64,000 nucleotides of DNA from Pseudomonadales bacterium. Its GTDB lineage: Bacteria > Pseudomonadota > Gammaproteobacteria > Pseudomonadales > Azotimanducaceae. Shown piece after piece: positions 1 to 8,375 of the stretch. Position numbers and translations under genes: made by a program. Location of the stretch: the NCBI GenBank assembly GCA_016779565.1, contig JADHNJ010000010.1, forward strand, positions 1 to 64,000, written 5' to 3'. The notes below the pieces were generated by a model. The model was not told where the DNA came from and did not search any database. It saw only the letters and a list, made by a program, of their open reading frames with translations. Every line of letters begins with the position of its first letter. Within the stretch, counting starts at the first letter, position 1.

Positions 1-1
1 A

Positions 2-78
2 TGGCCCGCCCGGAGAGATTCGAACTCCCGACACCCAGGTTCGAAGCCTGGTGCTCTATCCAGCTGAGCTACGAGCGG
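2..78 (-). tRNA. tRNA-Arg, anticodon TCG
   Basis: Read on the minus strand this folds as a complete cloverleaf with an encoded CCA end. The acceptor arms CCGCTCG and CGGGCGG pair over 7 bp with one G-T wobble, the discriminator is G, the D arm carries AGCTCAGCTGGATAGAGC, the anticodon stem is CCAGG/CCTGG around the loop CTTCGAA, and the T arm contains TTCGAAT. The anticodon TCG assigns it to arginine CGN codons, mainly CGA and CGG. It stands alone here and is transcribed away from the LexA-associated ORF that follows. Confidence 0.95.
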
Positions 79-106
79 TTTGAATAAGGCATTAACGCGA
101 GGCAGC

Positions 107-135
107 AGTATAGGCAATCTACTGTTTTCGTTCCA
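107..135 (-). promoter_or_regulatory. Probable sigma70 promoter of tRNA-Arg
   Basis: On the minus strand there is a -10 hexamer TATACT (107-112) and a weak -35 TGGAAC (130-135) separated by 17 bp. A GC-rich discriminator follows and there would be about 20 nt of leader before the tRNA 5' end at 78. A GC-rich discriminator is usual for stringently controlled stable-RNA promoters. The assignment rests on hexamer match and spacing only. Confidence 0.45.
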
Positions 136-154
136 GTGCTGTTAAAAAACATTA

Positions 155-174
155 TACTGTATAAATGTACAGTA
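155..174. promoter_or_regulatory. LexA (SOS) operator-like box
   Basis: TACTGT-N8-ACAGTA, with the spacer ATAAATGT, differs from the gammaproteobacterial LexA consensus (CTGT-N8-ACAG flanked by TA) at only two spacer positions, so it would be a tight site. A -10-like TATACT (153-158) overlaps its left half, the usual geometry for repression. It lies between the divergent tRNA-Arg and the small + strand ORF. LexA binding is inferred; LexA itself is not in the window. Confidence 0.75.
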
Positions 175-485
175 TAAGAATCAGAAACAACCAGCGCCTC
201 ATTACCCTCGGCCACAACGACCGCGGCTCGGTCGGGGTGTTAATGCGATCAGGTGAGATTAGATACTTTTACTGGGGGGGCTTTGTCTTGCAAATTCAGC
301 GGCCTGTTAAGCTCGCGGTAGAATCCATCCCCAACGAGCAGCGTCGTAATCCCAGGCAACCAAGAGGGCTGTTTCAAGATTGGATGCCCTTAACGGATCA
401 TGAATTTCTGTTAGGTAGCTATGACGGCACCTTGGTCGCCGCCTACTTACCTTTCACTATTGTAAAGCAGCCATCACTCCACTGA
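165..485 (+). CDS. Small uncharacterised protein, putative SOS-regulated ORF
   Basis: This ORF of up to 106 codons is not recognised as any family. Its first ATG (165) lies inside the LexA-type box and at or before the expected transcription start, so translation more likely begins at the in-frame ATG at 243, behind GGGG, giving about 80 residues. The product is basic and aromatic-rich in its first half (IRYFYWGGF), has a central run of Arg/Gln/Pro, and shows no signal peptide or membrane helix. A run of seven G (274-280) lies inside the frame and could cause slippage or reflect a sequence error. It converges on the MarR gene with a 12-bp overlap. Coding status is supported mainly by the strong operator. 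Confidence 0.45.
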   Translation: MYSIRIRNNQRLITLGHNDRGSVGVLMRSGEIRYFYWGGFVLQIQRPVKLAVESIPNEQRRNPRQPRGLFQDWMPLTDHEFLLGSYDGTLVAAYLPFTIVKQPSLH

Positions 486-956
486 GGTCGCATGAATGTC
501 ACCCGTGGTTAAGATTGGCGCTGCGTCCAGCTCTTCGGCATTCATCATGCCTGCAATTTTTTGCATTGAGGCAACCAGCATGTGGCGTTGCCAGTCAGGC
601 AGTGCTTGATAATTTTCAACAAAATCTGCCTGTAATGGTGAAGGCGAATTGGCAAGTTTTTCCTCGCCTAATGTGGTGAGCTCAATTCGAGTTTGACGGC
701 GATCAACATGTCCCTTCGACCGTCGGATAAGCTGGTTACGTTCCAGACGATCTAACAGTGAAGAAATCGTGGCTTGGGACAGCATGACTTCTCGGGCGAT
801 CGCACTTGGCGACGCTAAATCCAATTTTCTAATCGCTTGCATCACCAGTAACTGAGATGTCGTTAAACCAGAGGCCTTTAGCAATTTTTTGGAATGGAGA
901 TCAATTGCCCGAGTAATCTTTCTCAGCGCGATTAAAATCTCATCATAGTCTGTCAA
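474..956 (-). CDS. MarR-family transcriptional regulator
   Basis: A 160-residue protein of typical MarR length. N-terminal dimerisation helices (about 1-40) are followed by a winged helix-turn-helix (about 47-95): SAIAREVMLSQATISSLLDRL is the recognition part, and the wing carries the conserved Asp-Arg-Arg at 85-87. The best start is a TTG at 956 with GAGGGGA seven bases upstream. MarR proteins bind palindromic operators as dimers and are usually released by small aromatic or lipophilic ligands. The sequence is reminiscent of EctR/CosR-type regulators, but no ectoine genes are present. It lies downstream of the PhyH oxygenase on the same strand with about 96 bp between, so the two may be co-transcribed. 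Confidence 0.9.
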   Translation of the reverse strand: MTDYDEILIALRKITRAIDLHSKKLLKASGLTTSQLLVMQAIRKLDLASPSAIAREVMLSQATISSLLDRLERNQLIRRSKGHVDRRQTRIELTTLGEEKLANSPSPLQADFVENYQALPDWQRHMLVASMQKIAGMMNAEELDAAPILTTGDIHATSVE

Positions 957-1052
957 AAGATTGTCCCCTCGGTCCTAACCCATGCATTCTAACGAATTAC
1001 CCCATAAGGCGCGAGGCGGTTATCCTAACTTTGCACGCCTTATCGCGCCTAG

Positions 1053-2072
1053 CTAGCGCACTTTGGGGCGACTTCGCGAATTCTCCGGGGTACCACCAAA
1101 TTCGCGCCGATAGCCAAGACGGAGCGGTGAGCCGGGCTGCTCAACAATATAGCGACACCGATATTTGGCCATTGGTTCTAACCGATCATATAACGCCAAA
1201 GGCAAGCTGCGCACGACAGGTTCTCGATACCAAGGTGCTAAGAATTCGACATTTGGCATACACCTTACGAATTGGGAGACATTAGGAGTACCACCATGCC
1301 ATGCGCGAACATCCCTTAAAATGATGCTTCCTGCTTTCAAAGGAAAGAGCCTTGAGACGCGCATCCAGTCTGGCTCCTCGTCCAAACTTGGGATCGGTTG
1401 ATGGCTACGCTGAGTTCCTGGAATCTGTCGGATCGGGCCATTCAGCGAGGTCCAATCGCTGGTCAAAAAATTGCACGAGATATAGGGGCAAGGTAAGTCA
1501 CGGTAGTCGACCAGACCCTCCGGATCTGAAAAAGATCCTAAGACCAGTGTCTTACCTGGTTTCAGCGTAATCTCTTTTCGATCCGATATATCCGAGTGCA
1601 GCGGTTGGTAATCGATCGCCCCGGGTAAGCAAAAATCACCGCCAGCACTTCTCACAATGAAATCTGGACTGCCGAAGATCGCTTCAATCATCTGCATAAC
1701 CGAGCTTACTTCAAGTAATTCAACCCATTCTGGCTGATGCAGCTGAGCACCGGTAAGGGACGCGCCACCAAACGAGTATCGGTGAGATCCACGATTACCC
1801 CTTGCCTCTGGGTCCAGGCTCAGCATTTCCTGGACCACTCGGTCGCAACCTGTTTGCAAGGAGGCTAGAGCCTGAGGGGACAACACATCTTTTACGACCG
1901 CAAAGCCATCTCGGTGGAAAGCCTTTGCAATCGCGCTGATTGCATCTGGCGAAAACACATCAAAGCCTTTTAACCCTGGTTCACTGGCTAAAGTGGATTT
2001 GAGCGAATCAATCGCTGGGCTTTTTGGATCAAGCCCTATCCAACCAAGTTCCCTGACCTCACCCGCTGTCAT
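1053..2072 (-). CDS. Phytanoyl-CoA dioxygenase (PhyH) family protein
   Basis: A 339-residue Fe(II)/2-oxoglutarate oxygenase. The metal triad is visible as His159-x-Asp161 (LHSDISD) and distal His259 (AWHGGTPN), with Arg270 as the probable 2-oxoglutarate anchor. The family motif GPIRQIPGTQRSH (212-224) lies between them. PhyH proteins hydroxylate or halogenate diverse substrates including branched acyl-CoAs, quorum molecules and ectoine, so the substrate is unknown. A helical extension of about 40 residues precedes the core. It is the first gene of a unit with the MarR regulator, which may control it. Confidence 0.85.
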   Translation of the reverse strand: MTAGEVRELGWIGLDPKSPAIDSLKSTLASEPGLKGFDVFSPDAISAIAKAFHRDGFAVVKDVLSPQALASLQTGCDRVVQEMLSLDPEARGNRGSHRYSFGGASLTGAQLHQPEWVELLEVSSVMQMIEAIFGSPDFIVRSAGGDFCLPGAIDYQPLHSDISDRKEITLKPGKTLVLGSFSDPEGLVDYRDLPCPYISCNFLTSDWTSLNGPIRQIPGTQRSHQPIPSLDEEPDWMRVSRLFPLKAGSIILRDVRAWHGGTPNVSQFVRCMPNVEFLAPWYREPVVRSLPLALYDRLEPMAKYRCRYIVEQPGSPLRLGYRREFGGTPENSRSRPKVR

Positions 2073-2236
2073 TTTGTCGTCTCATACGTTCACCGATACC
2101 CATGAAGGCACATTAAGAGCGTAGCCTAATAAGACTTTGCGAATCTCTTCTTGCAGCTCAAGTTTAGTTCTACATCAAATCAAGAACCAAGCCATCAAAG
2201 TCGTTTCTGGTACATAGTTTATCGAAGAAGTTTAGG

Positions 2237-2246
2237 TTAACGTTAA
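2237..2246. promoter_or_regulatory. Perfect 10-bp palindrome upstream of the GPH transporter
   Basis: TTAACGTTAA is a perfect palindrome 22 bp before the start of the GPH symporter gene. Size and placement would suit an operator for a LacI-type or similar regulator, but no such regulator is adjacent, and a 10-bp AT-rich palindrome can occur by chance. Confidence 0.25.
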
Positions 2247-2268
2247 AGCCTCGCTCGGAGAATCCCTT

Positions 2269-3726
2269 ATGGCACAGAGAAGCGCACCATTTTCGAGTCT
2301 CATCTTCTATGGCATTGGCAATCTTTCACCAGCCATTAAAGGCAATTTGCTTGGTGCGCCGATCTTCTACTACTACAACAACGTCCTTGGCCTTGATGCC
2401 CTCTTGGTCAGCTTAGCCCTGGCCATTGCTCTGGTGATAGACGGCATTACCGATCCGCTGATCGGGTACTTCTCCGACTACACACGAACACGCCTAGGTC
2501 GCAGGCATCCTTACATTTTTGCCAGCATTATCCCCGGTGCATTGTTCTATTTTCTGCTCATCACATGGCAGCTAGCAGACTCGCAATTAGGGCTATTCTG
2601 CCAATTACTGTTCTTCATCGCGTTGTTGCGAATCTCATGGACTCTGTACCAGATTCCACGTGAGGCACTCGGCGCCGAAATTTCTAAGGACTACCATCAG
2701 CGAACCCAACTCCATGGTTTAAGTAGCTTTTTCGGTTGGATTGGAGGCGCCGGGATTTTTTGGGCAACCCAAAAATATTTTTTAAAGGATTCTTACGATA
2801 ACTTTGATGGCTACCAAGAACTGGCGCTCTGGGGAAGCAGCTTAATCATCATTACTGCTTCGATTTTTGCCTTTGGCACCCTCAAAGACATCCCTCACCT
2901 CGAGGCCCCAAAATCGAGCAGACCGACATCGATTCGAGCCATATGGAGCGAAATCAAAGAGACGCTCAATCATAAATCCTGGCTAATGCTGTTTTTCTCC
3001 GGCGTTGTTTTTGCGGTTTTCATTGGTCTAACCAGTGGCCTTGGATTTTACTTCAATAGTTTTTTTTGGGACTGGAAACCTTCTGATGTCGCCATCTTTG
3101 CCATCATCGATCTAATGGCCGCCATGGCTATCAGCGCCTTTGCAGGCCCTTTGGCTAAAAAATTCGATAAGAAACGACTGGCTGTCTCACTGTTTATTTT
3201 ATCTATTGTCATTGGCCCTTTACTCTTAATTCTCAGGCTTACAGACATTCATTTTGGTACTCAAATACTCCCGCCCAATGGCGATCAATATGGCGCGCTT
3301 TGGTGGGTCATGATGCTGCACTCACTGATCTCTGCTGCTGTCGCCGTGCTTGCTTGGATTCTGGTCGGGTCAATGACCGCCGATGTTGTTGAAGACAGCC
3401 AAACCCAAACGGGAAGACGAGCTGAAGGGCTATTTTTTGCTGGCCCTAACCTTATTCAAAAGTCCGTTTCAGGTATCGGCCTGATGATTAAAGGGGTTCT
3501 GTTGAGTGTAGTGGGCTTTTCAGCAGAGGGGACGCAAGCAGATAAAATAGCGGCAATAGAACACCTGGCGTTGGCCATCGTTATTATTAGCGTATTGCTG
3601 CCTTCTTTGGCGCTTTATCTCTTTTCTAAGTATGAAATCACTCAGTCTCGCCATGATGCCAATTTGGATAATCTAGGTTATTTAAAGGACCCTGATCCGC
3701 AAAACCCATCCCGCATTAGCACTTAA
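2269..3726 (+). CDS. GPH-family (MelB-like) sodium/sugar symporter
   Basis: A 485-residue polytopic protein of the glycoside-pentoside-hexuronide:cation symporter family in the MFS superfamily. About twelve hydrophobic segments are visible, with the family signature DPLIGYFSDYTRTRLGRRHP in the loop after helix 2 (about residues 63-82) and the DVVEDSQTQTGRRAEG motif in the second half. It probably imports a glycoside or sugar acid with Na+ or H+. The start is ATG 2269 with GGAG eight bases upstream. It stands alone, and no glycosidase or sugar regulator is adjacent, so the substrate cannot be inferred. Its C-terminal tail is hydrophilic. Confidence 0.85.
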   Translation: MAQRSAPFSSLIFYGIGNLSPAIKGNLLGAPIFYYYNNVLGLDALLVSLALAIALVIDGITDPLIGYFSDYTRTRLGRRHPYIFASIIPGALFYFLLITWQLADSQLGLFCQLLFFIALLRISWTLYQIPREALGAEISKDYHQRTQLHGLSSFFGWIGGAGIFWATQKYFLKDSYDNFDGYQELALWGSSLIIITASIFAFGTLKDIPHLEAPKSSRPTSIRAIWSEIKETLNHKSWLMLFFSGVVFAVFIGLTSGLGFYFNSFFWDWKPSDVAIFAIIDLMAAMAISAFAGPLAKKFDKKRLAVSLFILSIVIGPLLLILRLTDIHFGTQILPPNGDQYGALWWVMMLHSLISAAVAVLAWILVGSMTADVVEDSQTQTGRRAEGLFFAGPNLIQKSVSGIGLMIKGVLLSVVGFSAEGTQADKIAAIEHLALAIVIISVLLPSLALYLFSKYEITQSRHDANLDNLGYLKDPDPQNPSRIST

Positions 3727-3753
3727 TTAGCTTTATTAGCTTTAGGCAATCGA

Positions 3754-4644
3754 TCACTGTGCTAAGACTGGAAAGTCAAAGTACACCGTCGGATAAGGCT
3801 CAGCGTCCAAAGTGAAGTGCCACCATTCTAATTGATAATTGCTAAATCCTACTGCAGACATCGTCTCAACTAACAGTTCTCGATTCGCTTTTGCGCCTGC
3901 ACTTATGGTCGGGTGTTTTGTATGACTGATGACATCGAAGCAATCATAGCTGGAACCAAAGTCGAGCATGCCGGCTCGTTGATCTTGCGAAGCATGCAGT
4001 TGACAGACAGAGGCCTGACTTGCCTCATGGTTAGCCTCGATCGAAGCTTTGGTTTCAGATGCTGACCTAACTATCCCGACATCAACAGTCGCGCCTCGGC
4101 TATGACTAGAATGTCGAGCGATATACCCTTTTGCAAATAATTCAGATTTTGGAACCCTCGGAAAGTAAGCTGCTTTCTGACTAGCTTCTTTGGTGAGCGC
4201 CCATGACACAAAATCCTGAACTGCCCTTTGAGGCCGATAGCAATCAAAAACAATAAGCCCCAGACCTTGTGCTTCAAGGACTAAATGAGCTTGCTTTAAA
4301 GCCTCGGCCGCAGGCATCACTAACCAACACGAGGGCGCTTCATACCCTTCGACCACTCTGCCAAGAAAGTTGTCCGCAGACGCGTATCGGATCGATAGCA
4401 TAATCTCAGGCGCAAACGTCGCTACATTAACAAAGCCTGCTGGGCGATCGTTTGTTTCAGCGTTAATACCAAACGACAGCATCAAAGATAAAACACCTGA
4501 AATTGCGGCCTTCAAGGCTGCACCAAAATCATTAGTGATATTTAAACCCTCTTTTATCGTCATTAAGCTCAAAACTTTTTCAAAATCATCTGCAACGTTT
4601 GTACTAGCATATCTATCATTACTCACAACTTCGAGATCAATCAT
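3754..4644 (-). CDS. VanX/DdpX-like D-Ala-D-Ala dipeptidase (M15D)
   Basis: Up to 296 residues. Zinc-peptidase residues of the M15D family are all present: Arg137 in CYRPQRA, the SxHxxGxxxD motif with His181 and Asp188, and Glu273-Trp-Trp-His276 near the C-terminus. The reaction would be hydrolysis of D-alanyl-D-alanine or related dipeptides, for murein recycling or nutrition rather than vancomycin resistance, since no vanHA ligase genes accompany it. A hydrophobic stretch (about 43-62) resembles a signal peptide, so the real start may be Met28 (ATG at 4563) and the enzyme periplasmic. Neither start has a strong ribosome binding site. It converges on the GPH symporter. Confidence 0.8.
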   Translation of the reverse strand: MIDLEVVSNDRYASTNVADDFEKVLSLMTIKEGLNITNDFGAALKAAISGVLSLMLSFGINAETNDRPAGFVNVATFAPEIMLSIRYASADNFLGRVVEGYEAPSCWLVMPAAEALKQAHLVLEAQGLGLIVFDCYRPQRAVQDFVSWALTKEASQKAAYFPRVPKSELFAKGYIARHSSHSRGATVDVGIVRSASETKASIEANHEASQASVCQLHASQDQRAGMLDFGSSYDCFDVISHTKHPTISAGAKANRELLVETMSAVGFSNYQLEWWHFTLDAEPYPTVYFDFPVLAQ

Positions 4645-4786
4645 CCACTGTTAAGGGTCGTTAGTCTGTGCAATATCTAGGCTATCCAGACCAAAATATC
4701 AATCAATAGAGCGAACTCGAAAACGTATTGCCTACAATCGGAAAACATGTTCTAGTTGCCTGAGTTGTAGTCAGGAAGACTACCTC

Positions 4787-4822
4787 AAGGGCATCCGTTA
4801 AGGGCATCCGTTAAGAGCATCG
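4787..4822 (+). repeat. Short 13-bp tandem repeat upstream of the winged-helix gene
   Basis: The unit AAGGGCATCCGTT occurs twice in tandem (4787-4799, then 4800-4812), followed by a diverged partial copy AAGAGCATCG. It ends 18 bp before the next start codon, so it may lie in the leader or promoter. Function unknown; it could be a replication-slippage product or repeated binding sites. Confidence 0.6.
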
Positions 4823-4840
4823 ATATTTCAAGGAAGAAGT

Positions 4841-5584
4841 ATGGCACAGCTCAGATTTACAAACTCGCCTCGGCCTCAATGCAAACGGCCGCAAAAAGGT
4901 CCTCTTACCGGTTTAACCGATGCCGGCGTGCAATTCCTTAAGAATATGCACACATCAAAATCTAGCCTCAAGATTTGGAATTTAAAATGTTGTTACACCG
5001 CTAAATTTTTTGAAGCTAATCAACCTTTTGTTGTCGAGGATTATTACGCCAACATCCCCTTTGAAAACGAAATCGTCAATCGATCTTTAAACAAAAGTCT
5101 TTGTGCCGGTAGGTTGATTCTGCGAAACGGTCAGTGGCTACCAAGCCCCTCTATCATCGACACATTTCGAATCAGTTTTCGGCGAGCCAAGATCCCATTT
5201 AAAGAGGTGGATAACCCATTTGGCATTCGTACCTGTAAGCTCAACATCTCGCTCGCGCAGTCTTTGTCTACCTCTTTGCTCGCCATAAATCCAAACCATA
5301 CGCTGACACAATATTGTGTGGAGCTTGCCTTGTGGGAAGCTCACTTCTTTAATGATCAGAGAGCCCTTACCCTAAAACATCTCTCCGAACGGCTAAACAT
5401 CAGCAAGAGCACCCTGAGCACCGCACTTTGGCAACTTGCAGATTTACAACAAGTTGTTGAGGAGGATCATCCAGATGATGCCCGCACACGTTTTTGGCGA
5501 ATTAACGCTAGCCATCCAGCGATACTGCATCGGGGCGCACTATTGCTGGCCTACCTAGATCAATACAGCCTCGACAGGACCTAG
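4841..5584 (+). CDS. Uncharacterised protein with C-terminal winged-helix DNA-binding domain
   Basis: A 247-residue soluble protein. The first 150 residues match nothing I recognise; they are basic, Cys-containing (KCCYTAKF at about 49-56) and may be a separate fold. Residues about 155-225 read as a MarR-like winged helix: LTLKHLSERLNISKSTLSTA is a helix-turn-helix, followed by EDHPDDARTRFWRI as the wing. This suggests a DNA-binding regulator with an unusual N-terminal sensor part. Start ATG 4841 is preceded by AAGGAAG. It is monocistronic, next to the 13-bp tandem repeat in its leader. No target can be proposed from neighbours. Confidence 0.65.
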   Translation: MAQLRFTNSPRPQCKRPQKGPLTGLTDAGVQFLKNMHTSKSSLKIWNLKCCYTAKFFEANQPFVVEDYYANIPFENEIVNRSLNKSLCAGRLILRNGQWLPSPSIIDTFRISFRRAKIPFKEVDNPFGIRTCKLNISLAQSLSTSLLAINPNHTLTQYCVELALWEAHFFNDQRALTLKHLSERLNISKSTLSTALWQLADLQQVVEEDHPDDARTRFWRINASHPAILHRGALLLAYLDQYSLDRT

Positions 5585-6012
5585 CTTAAGGTAGCGCATC
5601 CTCGTCACCCGAGTTCCGGAACCCTCTTTTTATTGGCTCTTCAGCGAGCGCTTTAAATTTTCTGCAACTCAGTGCTTCTAAGACGGCAGATGGTAATCGT
5701 TGTCGAACATTGACAAGCAATTGATCGTTTTCGAATAATACATTCGGACAGCAAAACTACCTTCAGTTCCGCGGCACTCAATGAGGATAAATCCGCCTGT
5801 ATTCCGACACAATTCGCTAACAAAAACTCGCAAACTGTCGCCTGATCTAGGATCATCGGACTTTGAGCACTCGTTGCCTCGGTTTCACAGCGGACCCTAC
5901 ATGCAGTTGTCAGAATTCACCAGCAAAAGCTGTCTTGACCACCCATGCCGCAGCCTGATCTCTTGTTGCGTTCAGCTGTTAGCACCCGCGCGGCCCCGAA
6001 TTCAGACTCGTA
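5585..6012. other. 428-bp gap without recognisable gene
   Basis: Between the winged-helix gene and the first MATE gene only short ORFs of 67 and 92 codons occur. They show no family resemblance, no ribosome binding site and unlikely amino-acid composition. No tRNA, strong terminator or repeat was seen. It probably holds the promoter of the MATE gene, or a decayed gene. Confidence 0.5.
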
Positions 6013-7494
6013 ATGAATACTGCCCGGGCCTTGACCAAAACCAAGGCGCCGCCTTATGAGGCCGTATTATCTTATGAACAAAATTCCGCCAAAGGTGCCA
6101 AGGCAACCCAATCGATGAAAATCATCGGACTTGAAATAAAAAAATTGTTTCAACTGGCCTTACCCCTAATGGGGGCTCAGCTGGCGCAAATGGGTATGGG
6201 CGTCACCGATACCATTATGGCTGGCCAATACAGTGCGGTGGATTTAGCAGGGGTAGCATTGGGTTCTAGTGTTTTGTGGCCGGTGATGCTCTTGTTCATG
6301 GGCTGCATCCAAGCGGTGACACCTACGGTGTCGCAACTCAATGGCGCCAAGGAATTTACAGAGATTGGCGAAGTGATTCGACAGGGCCTCTGGATGGCTA
6401 TTGTCGGTGGGCTCGCCGCAGCACTGTTGCTGAATTTAATTGGCCCGATCTACGACCTGCTGCAGGTCGAGGCGAGCTCGGCGCGGATATCTATTGCCTA
6501 TCTGCAGATGTGCTCTCTCGGTATACCTGCTCTGATGTGTTTTTTCGCTCTGCGGTTTCTCGCCGACGGTATGGGGTTTACAAGACCCGCCTTGCTGATC
6601 GCCATATCGGCACTGATACTCAAAATACCTCTAAATTACGTGCTTATTTACGGGGTTTTCGGCTTTCCAGAGCTAGGCGGCATCGGCTGCGGGGTGGCTC
6701 AAGCGATCATCATGTGGTTCCAACTCATTCTTGTTGTCTTCGTCGTGACCCGGCCCCGTTTCAAAAAAACCCAATGGTTGCGGCGTATCACAGCACCAGA
6801 CTGGCCAAGAATTAAACAACTTTTAATTGTGGGGTTGCCGATCGGAGCAACGATTTTTGCCGAAATGGGGTTATTTGCCTTTACCACTTTGCTTCTCGGA
6901 CGCTACGGACCGGAGGTGGTGGCTGCCCACAATATTTCAATGAATATCAATGCGGTGCTCTTCATGCCGCCAATGGCCCTTGGTATGGCAGCAACCATAA
7001 GAATCGGCTTTAGAATTGGTGAGGGCGAAGCACTCGCTGCGCGAAGCACCGCCGGAATCGCCATCGCTGGCAGCATGTTGCTAGCCGTTACGGGCGCTGT
7101 GCTCATTTTCTCCCTTCGCGAAGTACTCATTGGTTTTTACACAGAGGAGCCCGGCGTCATTAATCTTGCTAGAGAACTTTTGCTATTCGTCGTCTTTTTT
7201 TTGATTTTTGACGCAACCCAATCCACCGCCATTGGCACGCTACGAGGATACAAGGACACCCAGATTCCCATGCGTGTTGCGCTCTTAAGTTACTGGGTTA
7301 TTGGCCTACCTTTAGGATGCGCGCTGGGCTTTGGTTGGTTCATGCCAGCGCTTCAGGTTTATGGGTTCTGGTATGGTCTTGCTGCCGGCGTGGGCACCGC
7401 TAGCATCCTACTGTGTTACAGACTTTGGACGCTCAGCGGAAACCTTACCCTGATTACCGCTCTATCCAATCAAGGAACGGTCAAACCTTCATAA
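6013..7494 (+). CDS. MATE-family efflux transporter (copy 1)
   Basis: A 493-residue inner-membrane exporter with twelve predicted helices in two homologous halves, typical of NorM-type multidrug and toxic-compound extrusion proteins that use Na+ or H+ gradients. The hallmark GQYSAVDLAGVALGSS lies at about 72-87 and RGYKDTQIPMRV near the C-terminus. The first 34 residues are hydrophilic and atypical, so the true start may be Met35 (ATG at 6115); neither ATG has a clear ribosome binding site. It is clearly paralogous to the MATE protein at 8376-9728 (minus strand), from which it is separated by a PhyH oxygenase gene. Substrate unknown. Confidence 0.85.
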   Translation: MNTARALTKTKAPPYEAVLSYEQNSAKGAKATQSMKIIGLEIKKLFQLALPLMGAQLAQMGMGVTDTIMAGQYSAVDLAGVALGSSVLWPVMLLFMGCIQAVTPTVSQLNGAKEFTEIGEVIRQGLWMAIVGGLAAALLLNLIGPIYDLLQVEASSARISIAYLQMCSLGIPALMCFFALRFLADGMGFTRPALLIAISALILKIPLNYVLIYGVFGFPELGGIGCGVAQAIIMWFQLILVVFVVTRPRFKKTQWLRRITAPDWPRIKQLLIVGLPIGATIFAEMGLFAFTTLLLGRYGPEVVAAHNISMNINAVLFMPPMALGMAATIRIGFRIGEGEALAARSTAGIAIAGSMLLAVTGAVLIFSLREVLIGFYTEEPGVINLARELLLFVVFFLIFDATQSTAIGTLRGYKDTQIPMRVALLSYWVIGLPLGCALGFGWFMPALQVYGFWYGLAAGVGTASILLCYRLWTLSGNLTLITALSNQGTVKPS

Positions 7495-7507
7495 GCATCG
7501 ATCGCGC

Positions 7508-8335
7508 TCACCAGGTCTGGAAATCTTTGAGCCACAGGCGCCCACCTCTTGCTGGATAGGGATTAAAAGCACTAAATCCCAGCAACCGCTTGGTACGCTC
7601 AGATCGATTCGCTACATGCTCTCGGGTAAAGATATGCGAAGCTGCCTCTTCCGGCGTCAGCCATCCAACCACAAAAGACAAATGCAGCGCCCAGCGCCAT
7701 CGATCCAAGGTTTGATTCTCTCCACCGCCATGGATCACCTTTCCGCTGTAGACCAAGGCATCACCAGCAGCCAGCTCCGCGGCCTCGGCGTCATTTGGGT
7801 CACCAATCCTACTGTGATCCAACCATAGATGACTGCCCGGGATAACTCTCGTTGCGCCGACGGCTTCATCAACTTTGTCTAGCGCAAGTATCATACTGAA
7901 TGTCAGCTCGGGGCAGTTAGGCCACAGCAGACTGGTAACGCTTGACCAATTGTCGCAGTCTCGATGCAGCATTTGTGCGCGCTCGCCCGGCCCAATAATC
8001 ATCGCTTGACACGTGTTCATCCAATACTGGCTGCCCGATGTTGTCAGTAGCGCATCACCCAGAGTCTGCAACAATTCATCCTCGAGTAAGTCGAAGAATA
8101 TCTCGGTGTGTAGACCGATCCCGGTAAAACGTTTGGTCTTTGACCCATGAAATGCTTGCCAAAAGCGTGCTTCGCCGCTGGCGCCAGAGGCATGTTGATC
8201 CGCTAAGGCTGTGACCACGGCTTTTAAGGTCATCAACTTTTCGGCCTCTAGAAATCCTTCTACGATCAATGCGCCGTCGGTTTCAAGACCCCGGAAAACT
8301 TGATTACTCGGCGCCGATCTTGGCAATCGAATCAT
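7508..8335 (-). CDS. Phytanoyl-CoA dioxygenase (PhyH) family protein
   Basis: A 275-residue Fe(II)/2-oxoglutarate oxygenase. Iron ligands are His124-x-Asp126 (MLHRDCDNW) and His202 (VIHGGGENQ), with Arg212 or Arg214 as probable 2-oxoglutarate anchor. The stretch GATRVIPGSHLW (160-171) is the usual PhyH core. The start has GGAGGGG just upstream. It follows the minus-strand MATE gene by 40 bp and is probably co-transcribed with it, which suggests that the oxygenase makes or modifies a compound that the MATE protein exports, or detoxifies one. It converges on the other MATE gene with 13 bp between stops. Confidence 0.85.
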   Translation of the reverse strand: MIRLPRSAPSNQVFRGLETDGALIVEGFLEAEKLMTLKAVVTALADQHASGASGEARFWQAFHGSKTKRFTGIGLHTEIFFDLLEDELLQTLGDALLTTSGSQYWMNTCQAMIIGPGERAQMLHRDCDNWSSVTSLLWPNCPELTFSMILALDKVDEAVGATRVIPGSHLWLDHSRIGDPNDAEAAELAAGDALVYSGKVIHGGGENQTLDRWRWALHLSFVVGWLTPEEAASHIFTREHVANRSERTKRLLGFSAFNPYPARGGRLWLKDFQTW

Positions 8336-8375
8336 TGGCCCCTCCCAAAATCTGACATTTAGAAAATAACAAAGA

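Noticed and set aside
1031-1570. Several + strand ORFs of 72-84 codons opposite the first PhyH gene
   Set aside because: They overlap a well-supported gene on the other strand, have no ribosome binding site and no family features.
3754-4644. Vancomycin resistance locus (VanX)
   Set aside because: Only the dipeptidase is present, with no VanH, VanA or VanRS; a recycling or nutritional role is more likely.
5653-6059. Small ORFs of 67 and 92 codons between the winged-helix and MATE genes
   Set aside because: No ribosome binding site, no motif; the second overlaps the MATE start.
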